A stretch of DNA of 64,000 nt from Streptomyces sp. R21 (GTDB taxonomy: Bacteria; Actinomycetota; Actinomycetes; Streptomycetales; Streptomycetaceae), in assembly GCF_041051975.1 (NCBI RefSeq), contig NZ_CP163435.1, positions 2,604,001 to 2,668,000 of the forward strand, written 5' to 3'. The stretch's first letter is position 1; each line of letters begins with the position of its first letter. The notes below the pieces were generated by a model. The model made no database searches, was not told the origin of the DNA, and was given only the letters and a program-made list of their open reading frames with translations. This document shows, piece by piece, positions 7,320-14,910 of the stretch. The position numbers and the translations under genes were made by a program.

Positions 7320-8593
7320 GCCGCGTCCTGCGCACCTTGCTCGTCACGGCCTGTCTGCTCGCCCTCGTCCCGGGCTGCGCCTCGGACACCCGCGCGCCCC
7401 TCGTCGTCCTGGGCCCGTGGACCGGTGCGGAGGGCCAGGCCTTCGAAGCGGCCCTGGAGCGGCTCGACGACGGGACCGGCCGGACGTACACGTACGAGGG
7501 CACCCGCTCACTGCGCGAGACGCTCGTCTCACAGCTGGAGGCAGACGACCCGCCGGACGTGGCGATCCTCAACAGCATCGGCGAACTCACCGAGTACGCC
7601 CGCCGGGATCAGTTGAAGCCCCTCGCGGAGGAGACCGCCGAGCGCGCCTACCCGCCGTGGGCGCCGACGCTGCTGGTGGACGGCAGGCGCCGGACGTACT
7701 GGGTGCCGTTGAAGGTCGACCTGAAGAGCCTGGTGTGGAGCAAGCGGAGCACTCCCGCGACCGACCCGAAGTGGTGCGTGGGGCTCGCCTCGCAGGCCAC
7801 CTCGGGCTGGCCCGGCACCGACTGGATCGAGGACATCCTGCTCCACCAGGCGGGCCCGGCGCTCTACACGGACTGGGCGACCAGCAGGCTCAGTTGGCGC
7901 GACCCCGCCGTCCGGCGGGCCTGGACGACCTGGGCGCGGCTGCTCGGCCACCGCTCCGCGCCGTCGATCGAGCGGTCCCTCACCACGTCGTACGAGGGCA
8001 CGTCCGGGCCCGGCGGACCCCGGGGCCTGCTCGACTCCCCCGGTTTCGACTGCACGCACGAGCACCAGAGCGCCTTCATCCGGTACGTCTACGCGGGCGA
8101 CGACGTCCGCGTGCAGCCGTCGGCCGCCTACCTGGGCGGACCGGCCGGGTACCGCGACACCTACGAGGTCGCGGGCGACATGGCCGCCGTCTTCAGCGAC
8201 GACCCGGCGGCCCAGGAACTCGTGGAGCGGCTGTCGAGCCCGGCCGGCCGGGAGCGCTGGCGGGCCGAGGCGGACCCCGCGGTGCGCCCGCTGTTCCCGA
8301 ACACGACCGGGCTGACCCCGGCGACGCCCGCGAGTCCGGCCGAGCGGGAGATCGACACCCTGCTCAACTCCCGCGCCCGCACCCTCTGCTTCGACGCCTC
8401 GGACGTGATGCCACCCGAGCTCAGGGACGCCTTCCACCGCGCGGTGCTGGAGTTCTTCCAGGATCCGACGGACCGTCATCTCGACGCGCTGCTGCGGCAG
8501 TTGGAGACCGTGCGCACCCAGGTGGCCGAGGACCCGGCCGAGGACCGCTCGTTCCGGCCGCCCGAGGACATCTGCGCGAGCCCGGGCGGGTGA
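7316..8593 (+). CDS. Solute-binding lipoprotein of the PknG locus (carbohydrate-type)
   Basis: 425 residues; ATG overlaps the previous stop by four bases. The signal peptide ends in the lipobox LVPGC (Cys21), so it should be anchored outside the membrane. Features such as VVLGPWTGAEGQAFEAALE, DVAILNSIGELTEYA and AAVFSDDPAAQELVERLSSP are typical of family 1 (MalE/UgpB-like) sugar-binding proteins. In mycobacteria and corynebacteria the corresponding partner is GlnH, a small amino-acid-binding protein. No ABC permease or ATPase is encoded nearby, so it probably works as a sensor, with the membrane protein and PknG as receiver. The ligand is unknown. Confidence 0.82.
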   Translation: MSRVLRTLLVTACLLALVPGCASDTRAPLVVLGPWTGAEGQAFEAALERLDDGTGRTYTYEGTRSLRETLVSQLEADDPPDVAILNSIGELTEYARRDQLKPLAEETAERAYPPWAPTLLVDGRRRTYWVPLKVDLKSLVWSKRSTPATDPKWCVGLASQATSGWPGTDWIEDILLHQAGPALYTDWATSRLSWRDPAVRRAWTTWARLLGHRSAPSIERSLTTSYEGTSGPGGPRGLLDSPGFDCTHEHQSAFIRYVYAGDDVRVQPSAAYLGGPAGYRDTYEVAGDMAAVFSDDPAAQELVERLSSPAGRERWRAEADPAVRPLFPNTTGLTPATPASPAEREIDTLLNSRARTLCFDASDVMPPELRDAFHRAVLEFFQDPTDRHLDALLRQLETVRTQVAEDPAEDRSFRPPEDICASPGG

Positions 8594-8611
8594 TCAACGC
8601 GTACGAAGGGC

Positions 8612-8646
8612 CCCGCCCCGGCCGGGCTCAGGTCGGTCGGGGCGGG
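8612..8646. terminator. Bidirectional terminator between PknG operon and hypothetical gene
   Basis: CCCGCCCCG pairs with CGGGGCGGG over a loop of about 17 bases, itself partly paired. It separates two convergent genes. Confidence 0.65.
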
Positions 8647-8649
8647 CGT

Positions 8650-9084
8650 TCAGGGTGTGGGGCGCATCTCGTGGGGGCGCGACTCGGGCTCGTGGGGGCG
8701 GGTCTCGGGCGAGAGGGAGGTGCGGAGCGCGGTATGGAGGAGGGCGGCGCTCGTCCATTCGCGGTCTCGCGACGGGGGGACCTGCCAGTACAGGCCCGGG
8801 CCCGTGACGCGGTGCAGCGGGGGGACGGCCACATGGCTGCCCGGGCCCAGGACCTTCACCTGCGCGAGGTTCCAGTCGGCGGCGGTGCCCGGGCGGATCA
8901 GCCAGTACAGGCAGCTGCCGAAGCCGTCCTTGATCACGGCTCCCGTCCGGTCCCCGAGGTGTTCCAGCGCCTTGTTCCCGAGGGTGAGCGGCACGCGTAC
9001 GGCGTCCCACCACTCGCCGGCGGCCACCAGCCGCACCTGGAGAGTGCTCGACTGCATCCACCGCCGGGCTCTGCTGACTGACAT
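8650..9084 (-). CDS. Hypothetical protein, promoter shared in form with conservon
   Basis: 144 residues. The ATG at 9084 was chosen because GGTGAG lies just upstream; an in-frame ATG ten codons earlier has no ribosome site. The N-terminus reads MSVSRARRWMQSSTLQVRL, then VAAGEWWDAVRVPLTLG and a cysteine-bearing GFGSCLYWLIRPG. The last 25 residues are charged and repetitive (PHEPESRPHEM). No membrane segment, signal peptide or known domain is recognised. Its promoter has the same upstream element, spacing and hexamers as the promoter of cvnA (see the two promoter entries), so it is probably co-regulated with the conservon. Confidence 0.7.
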   Translation of the reverse strand: MSVSRARRWMQSSTLQVRLVAAGEWWDAVRVPLTLGNKALEHLGDRTGAVIKDGFGSCLYWLIRPGTAADWNLAQVKVLGPGSHVAVPPLHRVTGPGLYWQVPPSRDREWTSAALLHTALRTSLSPETRPHEPESRPHEMRPTP

Positions 9085-9118
9085 CGCGCTCTCACCGGCT
9101 CTCCGATACGACACACCG

Positions 9119-9182
9119 ACCCTAGGACGGTGGCGATGTGTCGACTTGCGGCCACGCGCAGGGAAGTTGTGCCCATACGCAG
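9119..9182 (-). promoter_or_regulatory. Promoter and upstream element of the hypothetical gene (conservon-type)
   Basis: Read on the minus strand: a 27-bp element at 9182-9156 containing TGCGT, AACTTCC and TGCGC; CAAGT at the expected -35 position; a 17-bp spacer; and TAGGGT (9124-9119) as -10. The element lies exactly 31 bases from the -10, the same as in front of cvnA, and matches that copy at 20 of 27 positions. Confidence 0.65.
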
Positions 9183-9267
9183 CACACCCGGCGCGGTCTC
9201 GTGAGGGCGCGCCGCCGCGCAGTAGCTTGATCGGTCGTACTGACGTCCGAGTGCCCCGGAGGCCGCC

Positions 9268-10512
9268 ATGGGAGATCCCCAGCCCCTAGTCATCGACGCG
9301 ACCGGCCGTGACATCCACGGCGAGGCCGCCCGGATCCGCGCAGGGGGACCGGTGACCCTCGTCGAACTCCCCGGCGGTGTCGAGGCATGGGCCGTCAGCA
9401 GCCCCGACCTGCTCAAGCGCCTGCTCACCGACCCGCGGGTGTCCAAGGACCCGCGACAGCACTGGCCGAGGTGGATCAACGGCGAGATCTCCCCGGAGTG
9501 GCCGCTGTTCACCTGGGTCGCGGTGCAGAACATGTTCACCGCGTACGGCGGCGACCACAAGCGGCTGCGCACCCTCGTCTCCAAGGCGTTCACCGCCCGT
9601 CGCACGGCGGCGCTCCAGCCCCGTATCGAGGAGATCACCAAGTCACTGCTGGACCGGGTCGAGGAGGCCGGGCGAAGCGGCCAACTGGTGGACCTGCGGG
9701 AGCAGTTCTGCTATCCGCTGCCGATCCAGGTGATCAGCGAGCTGTTCGGGCTGCCCGAGGAGCAGGGCGCGGAACTGCGGGCCGTCGTGGACGGCATCTT
9801 CCACACCTCCGCCACCCCGGAGGAAGTCACCGACATCTACACCCGCTTCTACGCGGCCATGGGCGAACTCGTGGCCCTGAAGCGGAAGTCGCCGGGTGAC
9901 GACCTGACGTCGGCCCTCATTGCGGCGCGCGACGACGAGGGCGACACCCGGCTCAGCGAGCAGGAGTTGCTCGACACCCTCGTACTCATGGTCAGTGCCG
10001 GCCACGAGACCACGGTCAACCTCATCGACAACGCCATCCACCTCCTGCTCACCCACCCGGACCAGCTCGCCCAGGTGCGCTCGGGCCGCGCCGGCTGGGA
10101 CGACGTGATCGAGGAGGCGCTGCGCGTGGAGGCGCCGGTCGCGTCCCTGCCGCTGCGATACGCCGTGGAGGACCTTGTCGTCGCCGAGTTCGGCGGCCCG
10201 GAAGGCGTGGTGATCGGGAAGGGCGAGGCGATCCTGGCCGCGTACGCCGCCGCCGGGCGCCACCCCGAGACGTACGGCGCGGATGCCGACCGGTTCGACG
10301 TCACCCGCGCCAACAAGGAGCACCTCGCCTTCGGGTACGGCGTGCACCACTGCCTCGGTGCCCCGCTGGGGCGGCTGGAGGCCCGGATCGCGGTTCCGGC
10401 GCTCTTCGAGCGTCTCCCCGGACTCCGACTCGCCGCGGAACAAGGCGAGTTGGAGCCGGTCGACTCCTTCATCTCGAACGGCCACCGCACCCTTCCGGTG
10501 CGGCTGGCCTGA
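9268..10512 (+). CDS. Cytochrome P450, CYP154-like
   Basis: 414 residues with complete P450 landmarks: I-helix SAGHETT, K-helix EEALR (intact ExxR), and the haem loop FGYGVHHCLG with Cys362 as thiolate ligand. The start follows CGGAGG. The N-terminal VELPGGVEAWAV and LLTDPRVSKDPRQHWP recall the CYP154 family, which commonly accompanies CYP157 genes at streptomycete conservons; CYP107 is the alternative. It is soluble and would need ferredoxin partners, none of which are encoded here. It converges on the CYP157-like gene with only 20 bases between stops, rather than following it in one operon. Confidence 0.85.
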   Translation: MGDPQPLVIDATGRDIHGEAARIRAGGPVTLVELPGGVEAWAVSSPDLLKRLLTDPRVSKDPRQHWPRWINGEISPEWPLFTWVAVQNMFTAYGGDHKRLRTLVSKAFTARRTAALQPRIEEITKSLLDRVEEAGRSGQLVDLREQFCYPLPIQVISELFGLPEEQGAELRAVVDGIFHTSATPEEVTDIYTRFYAAMGELVALKRKSPGDDLTSALIAARDDEGDTRLSEQELLDTLVLMVSAGHETTVNLIDNAIHLLLTHPDQLAQVRSGRAGWDDVIEEALRVEAPVASLPLRYAVEDLVVAEFGGPEGVVIGKGEAILAAYAAAGRHPETYGADADRFDVTRANKEHLAFGYGVHHCLGAPLGRLEARIAVPALFERLPGLRLAAEQGELEPVDSFISNGHRTLPVRLA

Positions 10513-10532
10513 TCACCCGCGCCCCGGGCTCA

Positions 10533-11876
10533 TCACTCCCCGCGCCACCAGGACCGCAGCTTCGCGGTCCAGCCGCGTGGCGCACGCTCGGGTACCGGAT
10601 CCGGTACCCGCACCGGAACCGGTGCGGGTACCGCGACCGCGGCGGGCAGCGCCACCGCGGCGACCCGCTCGCGCTGCGCGGTCGGGAAGGTCACGGGCAG
10701 CGCGGCCAGTGCCCGGTGGAAGGGACCCGGCCGCCACTGCAACTCCCCCACCGGCACCGCCAGTTCGATGTCGGGAAGGCGGTCGAGCAGCTTCTCCACC
10801 GCCACCGCCGCGATCAGCCGGGCCGGACTCTGCGCCGGGCAGTTGTGCGGGCCCGCGCTCCACGCCAAGTGGGCCCGGTTGCCCGCACGCTGATCCGTCG
10901 TCAGGGCGGGGTCGGTGTTCGCCGCGGCGAGACTGACCACCAGCGGATGGCCCGCCCGCAGGGTCACCCCTTCGTACACGACGTCGTGGACCGGGTAGTG
11001 CACGGCGTAGTTGGCCATGGGCGGGTCGGTCCACAGCACCTCGTCGAGGGCGTCCTCCACGGGCAGGCTGCCGCCCGACAGGGTGCCCGCGAACCGGTCG
11101 TCGGAGAGCAGCAGCCGCAGCCCGTTGGCGATCAGGTTCTGCTGGGGCTCGGTGCCCGCGCCCATGAGCACGACGAGACTGTGGACCATCTCCTCGTCGG
11201 TGAGCGCGGCGGGATGGGCCAGCATCCAGGAGGTCACGTCCTGCCCGGGCCGGGCCCGCTTCAGGACGACGAGGTCCAGCAGGGTCGTGGCGAGCAGCTC
11301 GTTCGCCTTCTCGGCGTCCACGCCGTCGAAGATTCCGGACATCCCCTCGACCAGCCGCTCACCGTAGTCGGCCGGACAGCCGAAGAGGCGGTTGAACACC
11401 AGCAGCGGCAGGACCTGGGCGTACTCGCCGAGCAGGTCGGCCCCGCCCCGCGGCGCGATGCGGTCGATGAGCGTGTCGGCGCTCGCCTCGATGTAGCCGC
11501 GCAGGGTGTTGGGGTCCACCCGGTCCAGGCTGTCCGTGATGGCGCCGCGCAGCCGCCGGTGCTCCTCGCCGTCGGTGAACAGGGCGTTCGGCCGGTACAT
11601 CATCATCGGGACGACCGGGCTGTCCGGGGGGACGGTGCCGTCCGCGAGATCCGTCCAGCGGCGGGGGTCCTTGGAGAAGGTCTCGGGGCTGCGCAGTACG
11701 TGCAGGGCGGCGTCGTATCCGAGCACCAGCGACGCCCGTACGCCGGGCGCCAGTTCGACCGGAGCGATCGGGCCGACGGCGCGCAGCCGCCGGTAGAAGG
11801 ACGCCGGGTCGGCGGCGAACTCGGGGCCGTACAGGGACTCGTGGGCCGGGCAGCCCGGTGGTGGTACGGCGGTCAC
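10533..11876 (-). CDS. cvnE: Cytochrome P450, CYP157-like, lacking the ExxR arginine (cvnE)
   Basis: 447 residues. The GTG start at 11876 overlaps the cvnD stop (GTGA). The haem loop SAGPHNCPAQSPAR is present, but the K-helix reads E279-V-L-W282: the arginine of the otherwise universal ExxR is tryptophan. This loss is a hallmark of the CYP157 family. The last 50 residues form a Val/Pro-rich tail (VPAPVPVRVPDPVPERAP) ending in a basic WTAKLRSWW segment, possibly membrane- or partner-binding. As last gene of the conservon operon it is presumably the output or a partner of the CvnA-D complex at the membrane. Whether it catalyses anything is unclear. Confidence 0.88.
   Translation of the reverse strand: MTAVPPPGCPAHESLYGPEFAADPASFYRRLRAVGPIAPVELAPGVRASLVLGYDAALHVLRSPETFSKDPRRWTDLADGTVPPDSPVVPMMMYRPNALFTDGEEHRRLRGAITDSLDRVDPNTLRGYIEASADTLIDRIAPRGGADLLGEYAQVLPLLVFNRLFGCPADYGERLVEGMSGIFDGVDAEKANELLATTLLDLVVLKRARPGQDVTSWMLAHPAALTDEEMVHSLVVLMGAGTEPQQNLIANGLRLLLSDDRFAGTLSGGSLPVEDALDEVLWTDPPMANYAVHYPVHDVVYEGVTLRAGHPLVVSLAAANTDPALTTDQRAGNRAHLAWSAGPHNCPAQSPARLIAAVAVEKLLDRLPDIELAVPVGELQWRPGPFHRALAALPVTFPTAQRERVAAVALPAAVAVPAPVPVRVPDPVPERAPRGWTAKLRSWWRGE
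10590..10632. repeat. Nested perfect palindromes in the CYP157 tail codons
   Basis: A perfect 20-bp palindrome centred on GGATCC occupies 10590-10609. It overlaps a 14-bp stem with a two-base AA loop at 10603-10632. Both arise within codons for the Val/Pro-rich tail. They could act as an early transcription barrier between the two convergent P450 genes, or merely reflect codon repetition. Confidence 0.6.
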
Positions 11877-12517
11877 GCGTGCTCCAGTTGGCCGGTGGGA
11901 GTGCGGGTCAGGAGGTACTCGACGAGGGAGATCAGGGCCCGCGTGGAGGAGGCCCGGTCGCGGGCGTCGCAGTGGACGAGGGGGGTTTCGGGGAGCAGGT
12001 CGAGGGCCGCGCGCACCTCGTCGGTGCCGTACTCGGGCGCGCCGTCGAACTGGTTGAGGGCGACGGCGTAGGGCAGTCCGAGCTCCTCCAGTACGCCCAT
12101 CACCTCGAAGGACTGGCCCAGGCGCCGGGTGTCGGCGAGGACGAGGGCGCCGAGCGCGCCACGCGTCATGTCCTGCCACAGCTGGGTGAAGCGCTGCTGG
12201 CCGGGCGTGCCGAACAGATACAGCACCAGGCGGTCGTTGAGGGTGAGGCGGCCGAAGTCGAGGGCGACCGTGGTGGTGGTCTTGTCCTTCATGCCGGCCA
12301 GGTCGTCGACGAGGGCGCCTGCCTCGGTCATGACCTCCTCGGTGCGCAGCGGCCGGATCTCGGAGAGCGCGCCGACGAAGGTGGTCTTGCCGACCGCGAA
12401 GTGGCCCACGACCAGCAGCTTGACCGCGGTCTGCACGGTGGGCCGCAGATAGACATCGCCCGAGGCCGGTTCGGCGGCGGATCCGGCGGCGGGTTCAGAG
12501 GCGGGCGCGGAGCCCAT
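11873..12517 (-). CDS. cvnD: Conservon GTP-binding protein CvnD
   Basis: 214 residues. Ras-like GTPase motifs are clear: P-loop GHFAVGKTT, G3 FGTPGQQRF (the DxxG aspartate replaced, as is usual in this family), and G4 NQFD. A Gly/Ala/Pro-rich N-terminal arm of about 25 residues precedes the fold. Conservon GTPases are thought to be membrane-associated switches working with CvnA, B and C, analogous to eukaryotic receptor-coupled G proteins. The gene overlaps cvnC by 23 bases and cvnE by four, so translation is tightly coupled. Confidence 0.93.
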   Translation of the reverse strand: MGSAPASEPAAGSAAEPASGDVYLRPTVQTAVKLLVVGHFAVGKTTFVGALSEIRPLRTEEVMTEAGALVDDLAGMKDKTTTTVALDFGRLTLNDRLVLYLFGTPGQQRFTQLWQDMTRGALGALVLADTRRLGQSFEVMGVLEELGLPYAVALNQFDGAPEYGTDEVRAALDLLPETPLVHCDARDRASSTRALISLVEYLLTRTPTGQLEHA

Positions 12518-12854
12518 CGAGCACCTCCTGCAGTATTCGGGCGTCGGTCGGCCGGGCGGCCGGGACCGGTGCGCGGGTGACGATGTGGCCGCTGTCCATG
12601 AGGTCGGCGATCAGCACCTTGGTGACGCTGACCGGCAGCGCGAGATGGCCGGCCACCTCGGCGACGGACAGGGCTCCGGGCCGGCACAGCTCCATGAGCC
12701 TGCGTTTTTCCGGGTTGAGTCCGGCCAGCGGCAGATCGTCGGCGGCGATCAGCAGCGTGACCAGGTCCAGGGTGTTGCGGGAGGGGTGGGCACGGCCGTC
12801 CGTGACGACGTACGACCGCACCAGCCGGTCCCCGGGACGGCGCCGGGCCGTCAT
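12495..12854 (-). CDS. cvnC: Conservon DUF742 protein CvnC
   Basis: 119 residues from the ATG at 12854, overlapping the cvnB stop. It contains the DUF742 pattern: basic N-terminus, RLVRSYVVTDGRAHPSRN, LDLVTLLIA, and a winged-helix-like PEKRRLMELC...SVAEVAGHLALPVSVTKVLIADL. In other conservons this small protein bridges the histidine-kinase-like CvnA and the GTPase, and a DNA- or protein-binding role has been suggested. The tail RILQEVLDGLRARL overlaps the cvnD reading frame. Confidence 0.92.
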   Translation of the reverse strand: MTARRRPGDRLVRSYVVTDGRAHPSRNTLDLVTLLIAADDLPLAGLNPEKRRLMELCRPGALSVAEVAGHLALPVSVTKVLIADLMDSGHIVTRAPVPAARPTDARILQEVLDGLRARL

Positions 12855-13264
12855 GCCGGGCTGCCGGTGTCCTGCCGGGCCGGACTGGTCAGCTCCTTGC
12901 CGAGCCGGTCGACGAGTTTGTGCATGCGGTACGTCACGGCCTCCATGTCCACTTCCTCGCTGGTGGAGACGGCCAGGTAGGCGCCCTCGCCGGCGGCGAC
13001 GAGGAACACGTAGCCGTGCGCGAACTCGATCAGGGTCTGCCGCCACGGGGTGTTCGGGGTGCCGCAGAACTCGGCCGTGCTGCGGCTGATCGACTGGACG
13101 CCGGACAGGCCCGCGGCCAGCCGTTCGGCGTCGTCCCGGCCGATGTCCTTGGAGTGGGCGCGGAGCATGCCGTCGGCGGAGAGCAGGATCGCGTGGCGCG
13201 CCTCCGGAACCTTCAGCACCTCGTCCAGCATCCAGCCCAACTCGTTGTTGGTGGGCCCGGTCAT
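12851..13264 (-). CDS. cvnB: Conservon roadblock/LC7 protein CvnB
   Basis: 137 residues with a roadblock/LC7 fold: ELGWMLDEVLKVPEARHAILLSADGM, then SISRSTAEFCG, and VFLVAAGEGAYLAVSTSEEVDM. Family members regulate small GTPases, for example MglB acting on MglA. In conservons CvnB is the candidate modulator of CvnD. The start codon overlaps the cvnA stop (ATGA), as expected for a stoichiometric complex. Confidence 0.93.
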   Translation of the reverse strand: MTGPTNNELGWMLDEVLKVPEARHAILLSADGMLRAHSKDIGRDDAERLAAGLSGVQSISRSTAEFCGTPNTPWRQTLIEFAHGYVFLVAAGEGAYLAVSTSEEVDMEAVTYRMHKLVDRLGKELTSPARQDTGSPA

Positions 13265-14628
13265 TCGTGGCTGTTCCCTTCGTCTTCGTGCGAGGTGTGC
13301 TGGGCGGCCCGGCCGAAGCGGGTGCCGCGCGCGAACGCCCCCATGCGCCGGGCGTTCTCCTCGGCCGAGCGGCCGCCGACCTCCTCGGCGGGCGGGGCCG
13401 GGGTCTCCGCGGCCGTGTCCCGCAGGGCGCGGCGTCGTCGTTGGGGCAGTCCTCCGGGCGTGGTCGGCTCCCTGTGGCCGGGGGCGGGTTCGGGATCGGG
13501 GCGAACGTCCGGGGCCGGTGCGGCGACGGACGCCGTACGCGACACGGGATCCGGCGCGGGGGTGCGCCCGGGGACGGCTTCGGGGACACGCGCGGGCGGT
13601 TCGACCACAGGTGGACGCTCCTGGAGGGCTTCCGGGTGCGTGAGCAGGGAGGTCGGCAGGAAGACCACGGCGCGCACACCGCCGTACGGCGAGACCGTGC
13701 CGACGGAGACGTTGAAGCCGTAGCGCTCGGCGAGCACCCCCATGACGGCGAAGCCGAAGCGCGGCGGGTCGCCGAGCCGGGTGACGTCCACGGTGCGCCC
13801 GCCGGACAGGAGCCCGGCGGCGTGCTCGGCCGCCTGCCCGTCCATGCCGACGCCGGCGTCGTCGATCACCACGCAGGCGCCGTTGTGCACCGCCTGGATG
13901 GTGACCTCGACGGTCGTGTTGGGCTGCGAGTGGCGTGCCGCGTTGTCGAGCAGCTCGGCGACCGCGAGCACGACCGGTTCCACGGCCCGGCTCTCCACGG
14001 CGATGTCGACCTCACCGTGGATGCGGATGCGCCGGTAGTCGCGGATGCGGGAGGTGGCGCCGCGTACGACCTCGATGAGCGCGGCGACGGAACGCTGGCG
14101 CCCCGGCCAGGAACCGCAGAGCACGGCGATGGCCTGGGCGCGGCGGCCGAACTGGGCGTTGGTGTGGTCGACTTCGAGCAGGTCGCGCAGCACGTCCGGG
14201 TGGTCGTGCCGGTCCTGCATCTCCGCGATGGCCACCTGCTGTTCGTTGGCCAGGGCCTGGATGGAGCGCATCGACGCCTTCAGTGCGGCCTTCGCGGACT
14301 GGTCGGCCCGGGACTGGGCGTGCTCGACGGCCCCGGCGAACCGCTCCAGGACGCTGTCGAGGCACTTGGCGAAGTCCGTGTCGGCGAGCCGCGTGTCCAG
14401 CAGACCGGCAGCCGTCGCGAGTTGCCCAGGCGCGTCCTCCAGGGCCGGCAGCCGGACGGAGACGAGATGGCGCAGTTCCTCGTCCCGGGCCCGCAGGCCG
14501 TCCGCCAGTTCGGCGTTCCGTCCGCGCTGCACCGCGCTGATCCCGCGCTGCCGCACCAGCAGCACGGTGACGGCGAACAGGCCCACTGCCAGGCACCAGA
14601 ACACCGCCTCCGGTATCTGTTCGGTCAT
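13261..14628 (-). CDS. cvnA: Conservon sensor histidine-kinase-like protein CvnA
   Basis: 455 residues from ATG 14628 (GAGGA upstream); a longer in-frame extension lacks a ribosome site. There is one N-terminal membrane helix (PEAVFWCLAVGLFAVTVLLV), then a long coiled-coil-rich region. The HATPase domain has N-box LLDNAARHS and G-box DDAGVGMD and ends in RAVVFLPTSLL. A disordered Pro/Ala tail of about 140 residues follows. No extracytoplasmic sensor domain is present, which is usual for CvnA proteins. It is the first gene of a translationally coupled operon cvnA-B-C-D-E and is transcribed divergently from an AraC-type regulator. Which numbered conservon this corresponds to cannot be told with certainty. 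Confidence 0.92.
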   Translation of the reverse strand: MTEQIPEAVFWCLAVGLFAVTVLLVRQRGISAVQRGRNAELADGLRARDEELRHLVSVRLPALEDAPGQLATAAGLLDTRLADTDFAKCLDSVLERFAGAVEHAQSRADQSAKAALKASMRSIQALANEQQVAIAEMQDRHDHPDVLRDLLEVDHTNAQFGRRAQAIAVLCGSWPGRQRSVAALIEVVRGATSRIRDYRRIRIHGEVDIAVESRAVEPVVLAVAELLDNAARHSQPNTTVEVTIQAVHNGACVVIDDAGVGMDGQAAEHAAGLLSGGRTVDVTRLGDPPRFGFAVMGVLAERYGFNVSVGTVSPYGGVRAVVFLPTSLLTHPEALQERPPVVEPPARVPEAVPGRTPAPDPVSRTASVAAPAPDVRPDPEPAPGHREPTTPGGLPQRRRRALRDTAAETPAPPAEEVGGRSAEENARRMGAFARGTRFGRAAQHTSHEDEGNSHE

Positions 14629-14666
14629 GAAGTCCTCAAAAGCGGGCGATGGTTGACGAGCGCTCG

Positions 14667-14730
14667 ACGGTAGCGACCGTTCCACATCCGTACTTGTCCG
14701 TGTGCGCAAGGAAGTTGCTCAAAGACGCAA
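14667..14730 (-). promoter_or_regulatory. Promoter and upstream element of the conservon operon
   Basis: On the minus strand: an upstream element at 14730-14704 (TGCGT, CAACTTCC, TGCGC), CAAGT at -35, a 17-bp spacer, and TACCGT (14672-14667) at -10. It lies about 40 bases before the cvnA start. The same arrangement, with identical 31-base element-to--10 spacing, precedes the hypothetical gene at 8650-9084. Confidence 0.65.
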
Positions 14731-14768
14731 GCGCGCCGGGACGCCGGGCCGAGGCCGTCCGCTTACCT

Positions 14769-14782
14769 TTGGCATATGCCAA
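14769..14782. promoter_or_regulatory. Palindrome TTGGCATATGCCAA between cvnA and araC
   Basis: A perfect 14-bp dyad in the 280-base space between the divergent cvnA and AraC-type genes, about 40 bases upstream of the conservon upstream element. It is a plausible operator for either direction. The rest of this intergenic region shows no ORF. Confidence 0.6.
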
Positions 14783-14910
14783 TGAGGGGGTGGCCTACTA
14801 CTGAAACCGCGTGCTGCCCTAGTCTGACTCCGAGTAACGGCCCGTGAACGTACGGAAGTTCAGGGCTGCCGAAATGGAGTCGTCCGACCCGTCGCAGCGG
14901 AGGAGCCACG

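Noticed and set aside
7316..8593. Lipoprotein as part of a complete ABC importer
   Set aside because: No permease with an EAA loop and no ATPase is encoded near it; the coupled genes are a kinase and a four-helix protein.
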